From Clostridiales bacterium (GTDB lineage Bacteria > Bacillota > Clostridia > Oscillospirales > Oscillospiraceae), in assembly GCA_029010715.1 (NCBI GenBank), contig JAQXKZ010000010.1, positions 62,001 to 126,000 of the forward strand: DNA of 64,000 bases. The letters run 5' to 3'. The translations under genes were made by a program, and so were the position numbers. The notes beneath the pieces were generated by a model. That model was not told where the DNA came from. It saw nothing but the letters and a program-made list of their open reading frames with translations, and did no database searches. Shown piece by piece: positions 59,367 to 64,000 of this stretch (position 1 is its first letter; every line of letters starts with the position of its first letter).

Positions 59367-60209
59367 TTATTTTTTGCGCTTACTCGGTTTTACTGTTTTT
59401 TCGGGCCTGAAGTCTCTGATGGTCAGATTCAGCGTAAGCCCCAGATATATTACCGTACTCGACATATACAGCCACATCATAAGCAGTATGATTGATGCGA
59501 GCGAGCCGTAGACAAGCGAGTACTTGACCGAGGCGCTTATGAATACCGAAAACGCGACGCTGACTCCGACCATCGCGAGCGTGGCGAGGATCGCGCCGGG
59601 GAAAGTGTGGTAATCATCCGTCTTTCTCTTTGGATACTCATATATTCCCCATACGAGCACAAACATTATCCCGCCAAGTATCGTAAAGCGCATATGATTC
59701 CAGGAGTTGCTTATATCTATAAAAGGCAGAAACTCGTTCAGCCTGTTCATCGCGCTGCGCCCGGTGAGCATGACCAGCACTCCGAAATAGATTGCCACGA
59801 TCAGCAGCAGGGAGATGAGAATGCTTATCGCAAAACCCAATACGCCCTGAAAGCGCATGCCTCCCTGCGCGTCGCCTATCGTTATCTGCAGCGAACGCAC
59901 CGCCGCCGAAGCCGAGGTTATAAGAACCGTAAGCCCGGCGACCATCATGGCCGTGCTGTTGTTAAGAGCAACGTAGGCAAGAAATTCCCGGACAAAGTTG
60001 ATGGTCTCCTCCGCCATCAGATTTTCCGCGAAGTCCACTATGCGCATTGCCTTGTCATAGCTGTTTCCCATCAGTGTGTACAGAACGATGACCACCGGAA
60101 AAAAGGTCATTGTAAGGTAATATGAAAGAGCAGCAGCAGCGCGCGTCAGTCTGTTGCCGTTGAATATGCTTACAAATGTGCGCACAAAGCGCACGGCATT
60201 GTTTAACAT
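59367..60209 (-). CDS. YihY/BrkB-family membrane protein
   Basis: Polytopic membrane protein of 280 residues with six helices and the family pattern: LTRAAAALSYYLTMTFFPV near 21-39, central GFAISILISLLLIVAIYFGV, and SLVYGSLASIILLMMWLYMSS near 230-250 (shown in part). The C-terminus is basic (PEKTVKPSKRKK). Once called ribonuclease BN, this family has no proven RNase activity; its role is unclear. GGAG lies nine bases before the ATG. Confidence 0.9.
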   Translation of the reverse strand: MLNNAVRFVRTFVSIFNGNRLTRAAAALSYYLTMTFFPVVIVLYTLMGNSYDKAMRIVDFAENLMAEETINFVREFLAYVALNNSTAMMVAGLTVLITSASAAVRSLQITIGDAQGGMRFQGVLGFAISILISLLLIVAIYFGVLVMLTGRSAMNRLNEFLPFIDISNSWNHMRFTILGGIMFVLVWGIYEYPKRKTDDYHTFPGAILATLAMVGVSVAFSVFISASVKYSLVYGSLASIILLMMWLYMSSTVIYLGLTLNLTIRDFRPEKTVKPSKRKK

Positions 60210-60420
60210 CCCGTCACTCCATCATTGATACTTATAGCTCTCTTACGGCGCTGCGGGCGCGTATGGCTGCGCATGGAAGCCGATTACGCGCATTACGACC
60301 GACGCCCCGTAGCTTCTTATAGTTTTTATCAGTTTATGGCTTTTAATAAGTTTTCAGCATGATTCGTCATCATAGGCGCAAATTCTTCCGCTTTGCCGCA
60401 ACAAATACGGACAGCATAAA

Positions 60421-60450
60421 ATACCTGCCGCAGAATTTTGCAGCAGGTAT
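60421..60450 (-). terminator. ftsZ terminator
   Basis: ATACCTGCCGCA (60421-60432) and TGCAGCAGGTAT (60439-60450); the single imperfect position is C-A on the plus strand but G-U on the minus transcript, and TTTTATG follows on the minus strand. The remaining gap 60210-60420 shows no gene. Confidence 0.8.
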
Positions 60451-60493
60451 TCAGTATAGCTTATTTTGAGATACTTGTAAATGAATTAATCCC

Positions 60494-61675
60494 TTATTTT
60501 GTATTGAATATCTTGAATATACTGTCAAACGGGTCTTCTTCGGGATTTGCCTGAGTGCTCCTGGTCTCCTCTGCGGCGGGCGCGGGGTTTATCGGAGCCT
60601 GAGCGGAAGCCGCTTTCTCGGCCGCGCCGCTGAAGAGGCCCTGCGACTTCTGCGCGGCAGCGGGACGTATGGGAGTGAATCCGCCCGCAGGCTTGCTGTC
60701 GCTGCTTTCCCTGAGGACGTTACCGTCGTCAAAGCCGGTGGCGATAACGGTAACTCTGATTTCGTCGTCCATATTCTCGTCGAAAGTCGCACCGAAGATG
60801 ATATTCGCGTCGGGGTGCGCCGCTTCCTGAACGAGGTTTGCGGCAGTCTCGACGTCCTCGAGATCCATATCCTCGGAGCCGGTGATGTTTATCAGCACGC
60901 CGTGTGCGCCGTTGATGGAGGTCTCCATAAGCGGACTTGCAACGGCCATGCGCGCGGCCTCCTCAGCCTTGCCCTTGCCTGCGGCATGTCCGACGCCCAT
61001 ATGGGCAAATCCGGCGTTCTTCATGATGCAGGTGACATCAGCAAAGTCGAGATTGATAAATCCGGTGTTCTTGATCAGATTGGAGATGCTGGTGACAGCC
61101 TGCAGCAGCACGTCGTCTGCGATTTCAAAGGCGTTTGCAAGAGTGACCTTCTGGTCAGTGGCGAATTTCAACCTGTCGTTGGGTATAATAAGCAGAGAGT
61201 CGACGCAGCCAAGCAGCTCCTTGATACCGGCGTTGGCCTGATCCATGCGGCGCTTGCCCTCAAACTTGAAGGGCTTGGTCACAACGCCGACAGTCAGCAG
61301 CCCGGCGTCACGCGCGATTTCGGCGACAATGGGCGCCGCTCCGGTACCGGTGCCGCCGCCCATGCCGGCGGTAATAAAGGCCATGTCGGCATCCTCTATA
61401 ACTTTGGCGATATTGTTGCGGCTCTCCTCTGCGGAGCGCTTGCCGACCTCCGGATCAGAACCGGCGCCCTGACCTCTGGTCATCTTCTCGCCTATCTGCA
61501 GCTTCTGGTCCGCGTTGGAAACGGCCAGAGCCTGCTTATCCGTATTGATCGCGATGAACTCAACTCCCTGGGTCCCCGCCTTTACCATTCTGTTAACAAC
61601 GTTATTGCCAGCGCCGCCAACGCCAATAACCTTTATATTGACCACATTTTCGGGTCCTTCGGCTTTGAAATCCAT
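60494..61675 (-). CDS. ftsZ: Cell division protein FtsZ
   Basis: Tubulin-like GTPase forming the division ring. 393 residues: GGAGNN at 20-25, GTP-binding GGGTGTG at 106-112, T7 loop NLDFADV near 205, then a variable Pro/Ala linker from about 320 and the conserved C-terminal peptide (EEDPFDSIFKIFNTK). ATG 61675 lies seven bases after GGGAGG; the ATG five codons earlier is inside that region. It has its own promoter. Confidence 0.97.
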   Translation of the reverse strand: MDFKAEGPENVVNIKVIGVGGAGNNVVNRMVKAGTQGVEFIAINTDKQALAVSNADQKLQIGEKMTRGQGAGSDPEVGKRSAEESRNNIAKVIEDADMAFITAGMGGGTGTGAAPIVAEIARDAGLLTVGVVTKPFKFEGKRRMDQANAGIKELLGCVDSLLIIPNDRLKFATDQKVTLANAFEIADDVLLQAVTSISNLIKNTGFINLDFADVTCIMKNAGFAHMGVGHAAGKGKAEEAARMAVASPLMETSINGAHGVLINITGSEDMDLEDVETAANLVQEAAHPDANIIFGATFDENMDDEIRVTVIATGFDDGNVLRESSDSKPAGGFTPIRPAAAQKSQGLFSGAAEKAASAQAPINPAPAAEETRSTQANPEEDPFDSIFKIFNTK

Positions 61676-61741
61676 ACACGTGCCTCCCAATATATTTACG
61701 TCACATAAAATGCAAAGTATTTCCTTGATTCTTCATGCCGT

Positions 61742-61770
61742 ATTTTATTACATTTTTCTGCAACAGTCAA
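61742..61770 (-). promoter_or_regulatory. ftsZ promoter
   Basis: Minus strand TTGACT (61770-61765), 17-base spacer, TAAAAT (61747-61742), 67 bases upstream of the ftsZ start. Confidence 0.6.
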
Positions 61771-61823
61771 TAGGTTTTTTCATTTTCTAGAAAACTTTTG
61801 TAAATCTTTTGTAACTCATCATC

Positions 61824-62606
61824 TTACTGGGGACTGAAATGAGCCGTCGTACCGTCGCTGACGTCGATCACACCCACATCTCCGTCGAGCAATTGGGACA
61901 TTGCGGAGACAAGCATACCGAATTTATGCTCAACGTTTCTGCCGTCTCCCAGCTCGACGGTATACTTGTCCGCGTAGGTAAAGCTCACATTTCTGCTGTC
62001 GCTGAAGTCAACGCGACCGACCTGACTGTACAGTCCCCGCTCCTCCAGCTGATACAGCACCTGCGCCAGGAAATCCACGATCTCCGTGTTTCCGTCGGCA
62101 GTCTGCATCGTCTCTCCGATCAGAAGCGTTCCCGGCGAAATACCCTCGACCGGAATCATCCCTGACAGCTCCTCCTTGGTCGCCTTGCCGAGTATTTTAC
62201 AGCTGTGGTCAATGGTCCACTCCTCATCGCCGAGCACGATATAGGCCAGCGCCTGACTCTCCGTCACGGTTATTATAACCTTATTCGGCAGTTTACGTTC
62301 AACCGAAACCTCCTCAACATACGGAAGTTTTGCAAAAACGCGGCTCAGGGCGGCGAACCTGTCAAAGAAGAACAGGTTGTCGCCCTCTTCAATGTCGATG
62401 GCGCGTATGATCTCCTCATCCGTATAGTGTATATTACCTCTGACCTCTATGTCCGAGACGCGGAAAAAAACGCTCATTACAAATATAACGGCCACAATAA
62501 CCAGGAAAAAAATCATCGGGCCGCTGAAGCTGCTGAGATAGCGCGCGATGCTTATACGCTCCTCTCCGCCGGCCTTATTCCTTTTCGTCCGTGTATATGA
62601 TGCCAT
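61824..62606 (-). CDS. ftsQ: Cell division protein FtsQ/DivIB
   Basis: Bitopic divisome protein that regulates septal wall synthesis. 260 residues: basic cytoplasmic N-terminus, membrane helix about 30-48 (MIFFLVIVAVIFVMSVFF), POTRA domain about 50-120 (VSDIEVRGNIHYTDEEII, RKLPNKVIITVTE), then the beta domain to about 255. It lies between murA and ftsZ in the same direction; ftsA is absent between them, as in many Clostridia. Confidence 0.93.
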   Translation of the reverse strand: MASYTRTKRNKAGGEERISIARYLSSFSGPMIFFLVIVAVIFVMSVFFRVSDIEVRGNIHYTDEEIIRAIDIEEGDNLFFFDRFAALSRVFAKLPYVEEVSVERKLPNKVIITVTESQALAYIVLGDEEWTIDHSCKILGKATKEELSGMIPVEGISPGTLLIGETMQTADGNTEIVDFLAQVLYQLEERGLYSQVGRVDFSDSRNVSFTYADKYTVELGDGRNVEHKFGMLVSAMSQLLDGDVGVIDVSDGTTAHFSPQ

Positions 62607-62650
62607 CTGAAATCCTTTCCCGCACGGTCCGGCCTGCGCCGTTCCTGCTG

Positions 62651-63904
62651 TCAGTGTTCTAGGTATATGTCCGCTCCCAGCGCACGCAGCCGGCTGTCAA
62701 AATGTTCATAGCCACGCGTCACGTGCCCGTCGTCGCATATGACGGTTTCGCCCTCGGCGCCGAGTCCCGCGACGATCATCGCGGCGCCTCCGCGCAGATC
62801 CGTCGCCGTCAGGGAGGCACCGCGCAGCCGGTCCACTCCCCATATTTCCGCGGTCTTGCCCGAAGTGCTGATGTCCGCACCGAGCCTCCGCAGCTCCGGT
62901 ACCTGCCGGTAGCGGTTTTCAAATATGTTCTCCGTTATCACCGTTCTGCCGCGCGCCTTCAGCAGCGCCGCCATCAGCACCGGCTGCGCATCGGTGGGGA
63001 AGCCCGGATACGGCCGCGTGCATATATCTCCGACTGCCGTCAGCTGTCCCCCGGAACGTACTCTCACGCTGCGTTTGGTGCACATTATATCACAGCCTGC
63101 GCGTTTTAGGACGTGGAGAACTGTAGAAAAATGCTCCGGGTCCACTCCTCTGAGCTCCACATCTCCGCCTGCGGCAGCCGCTGCGCACGCAAAGGTCGAA
63201 GCCACTATTCTGTCGGGTATGATTCTGTAGCTCAGCTCAGGCTCACACGCGTGTCCCTGTATGACTATGGTGTCCGTACCATCGCCGTATATTCTGCAGC
63301 CCATGCGCCGCAGATATTCTCCGAGCGCCGCGATTTCCGGCTCCCGCGCCGCGCCGTGTATGACTGTTTCACCCTCCGCCGCCGTCGCCGCAAGCATAAT
63401 GTTTTCCGTTGCCCCGACGCTCGGAAAGGGCAGATGCAGCTGCGTACCCTGCAGGCGTACCGCGCGGCAGCTTATCTCGCCGCCGTTTTCTTCTATCTCG
63501 GCTCCCATCTGTCTCAGCGCCGCCAGATGTATGTCTATTGGCCGCCTGCCGAGCTGGCATCCGCCCGGAAGGCTCAGTCTGGCCTCGCCGCAGCGTGCCA
63601 GGAGCGCTCCCATAAATATGACCGACGAACGCATCTCCAGCATAAGCGAATGCGGAATCGCGTTCTCGGCAAGCGGTCCGGAGTCTATGTAAACGTCGTT
63701 GCCTATCTGCTCCGCCGTACAGCCCAGGTGTCTGAGTATGCGCAGCGAGGCGTCGACATCGCGCAGCTGCGGCACGTTCATGAGCTCCGATCTGGCCGGG
63801 CTTATCACAGCTGCGGCTATGATGGGGAGAGAGGCATTTTTGGAGCCCTGCACGAAGCAGGCGCCCTCAAGTCTGTTTCCGCCCCGTATATGCCATATGT
63901 CCAT
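62651..63904 (-). CDS. murA: UDP-N-acetylglucosamine 1-carboxyvinyltransferase
   Basis: First committed step of peptidoglycan synthesis, adding enolpyruvate to UDP-GlcNAc. 417 residues: GSKNASLP at 20-27, Arg92 in EMRSS, catalytic Cys116 in PGGCQLGRRPIDIH (the fosfomycin target), TDAQP near 300, and FENR near 323. ATG 63904 lies five bases after GGAGG; upstream in-frame ATG codons overlap that site. The C-terminal ATDLRGGAA segment is typical. Confidence 0.96.
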   Translation of the reverse strand: MDIWHIRGGNRLEGACFVQGSKNASLPIIAAAVISPARSELMNVPQLRDVDASLRILRHLGCTAEQIGNDVYIDSGPLAENAIPHSLMLEMRSSVIFMGALLARCGEARLSLPGGCQLGRRPIDIHLAALRQMGAEIEENGGEISCRAVRLQGTQLHLPFPSVGATENIMLAATAAEGETVIHGAAREPEIAALGEYLRRMGCRIYGDGTDTIVIQGHACEPELSYRIIPDRIVASTFACAAAAAGGDVELRGVDPEHFSTVLHVLKRAGCDIMCTKRSVRVRSGGQLTAVGDICTRPYPGFPTDAQPVLMAALLKARGRTVITENIFENRYRQVPELRRLGADISTSGKTAEIWGVDRLRGASLTATDLRGGAAMIVAGLGAEGETVICDDGHVTRGYEHFDSRLRALGADIYLEH

Positions 63905-64000
63905 AAAATCCTCCATGCGGCAGCGCCGCAACGATCAATGACAGATTTCCGAAGCACGGAGGATTCGCCGGGTCAGGCGCTCGCCCGGCAGTGCAGCGTT
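63905..64000 (-). other. Leader of murA and possible end of an upstream gene
   Basis: The last 96 bases. One minus-strand frame is open from the window edge and stops near 63935 (about 21 codons, ending RRILRASEICH), so it could be the tail of a preceding cell-wall gene. Too short to identify. Confidence 0.25.

Overview
The window comes from an endospore-forming Gram-positive bacterium of the Clostridia, most like Oscillospiraceae and relatives. The evidence is a complete spoIIIAA-AH operon, an alpha/beta-type small acid-soluble spore protein, a PdaB-like sporulation deacetylase, a tyrosine T-box leader, RNase J, FtsQ/DivIB and LexA/YolD-type SOS genes, together with fairly GC-rich coding sequence and strong G+C preference at third codon positions. 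No rRNA, tRNA, CRISPR array or intact insertion sequence was seen.

Layout. 1-3.2 kb: two sugar ABC permeases (the first cut by the window edge), an HpaI-type aldolase and an RpiR regulator, probably one carbohydrate-use cluster. 3.4-8.6 kb: the 23S rRNA methyltransferase gene rlmD, whose 3' end carries an extra, more AT-rich domain, followed by an AT-rich stretch of small genes and gene remnants (DUF4279, HXXEE-like piece, possible iorA tail, a frameshifted GT-C membrane protein, a DinD fragment). This looks like the scar of a mobile element in the rlmD 3' end. 8.6-12 kb: YeiH-type exporter, cardiolipin synthase, SecG. 12-15.4 kb (minus): rpe, recR, rnj, ArsC-family protein. 15.6-18.6 kb (plus): XpaC, TelA, a LemA-like protein, YbaK deacylase. 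18.9-29.9 kb (minus): tyrS under a T-box, recN, argR, nadK, tlyA, dxs, ispA, xseB, xseA, nusB, asp23, the usual Clostridia isoprenoid and DNA-repair block. 30-34.5 kb (minus): spoIIIAH to spoIIIAA. 34.5-41.5 kb (minus): a TetR-methyltransferase fusion, HAD phosphatase, nitroreductase, unusual P-type ATPase, SASP, and a sigma/anti-sigma pair. 41.7-46.7 kb (plus): SOS cassette (lexA, Y-family polymerase, YolD), GNAT, TfoX domain protein, bactofilin-like membrane protein. 47-49.8 kb (minus): transglutaminase lipoprotein, truncated MATE pump and its TetR. 50-56 kb: mixed cell-surface and metabolic genes with RsgA, PdaB, MTA/SAH nucleosidase, GH13 and THEP1 NTPase. 56.2-59.2 kb: chagasin-like inhibitor, then UDP-glucuronate 4-epimerase and UDP-glucose dehydrogenase. 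59.3-64 kb (minus): YihY, ftsZ, ftsQ, murA.

Regulation is unusually readable. Consensus promoters can be placed for about a dozen units, and most convergent gene pairs share a hairpin terminator. Three regulators have dyad operators inside or beside their own promoters: the TetR-methyltransferase fusion, the LexA-like repressor, and the TetR of the MATE pump. The rsgA promoter carries a dyad almost identical to that of the TetR-methyltransferase fusion. The promoter of rlmD places the start codon at the expected +1, suggesting a leaderless mRNA.

The most interesting items are the twin-operator TetR-methyltransferase fusion and its possible rsgA target, the double-dyad SOS operator with a Cys-Gly cleavage site in the repressor, the rlmD insertion scar and gene graveyard, the tandemly duplicated ribosome-binding site that keeps a small ORF in frame, and the P-type ATPase lacking several signature residues. 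Family names are from recognition of motifs by eye; no database search was run.
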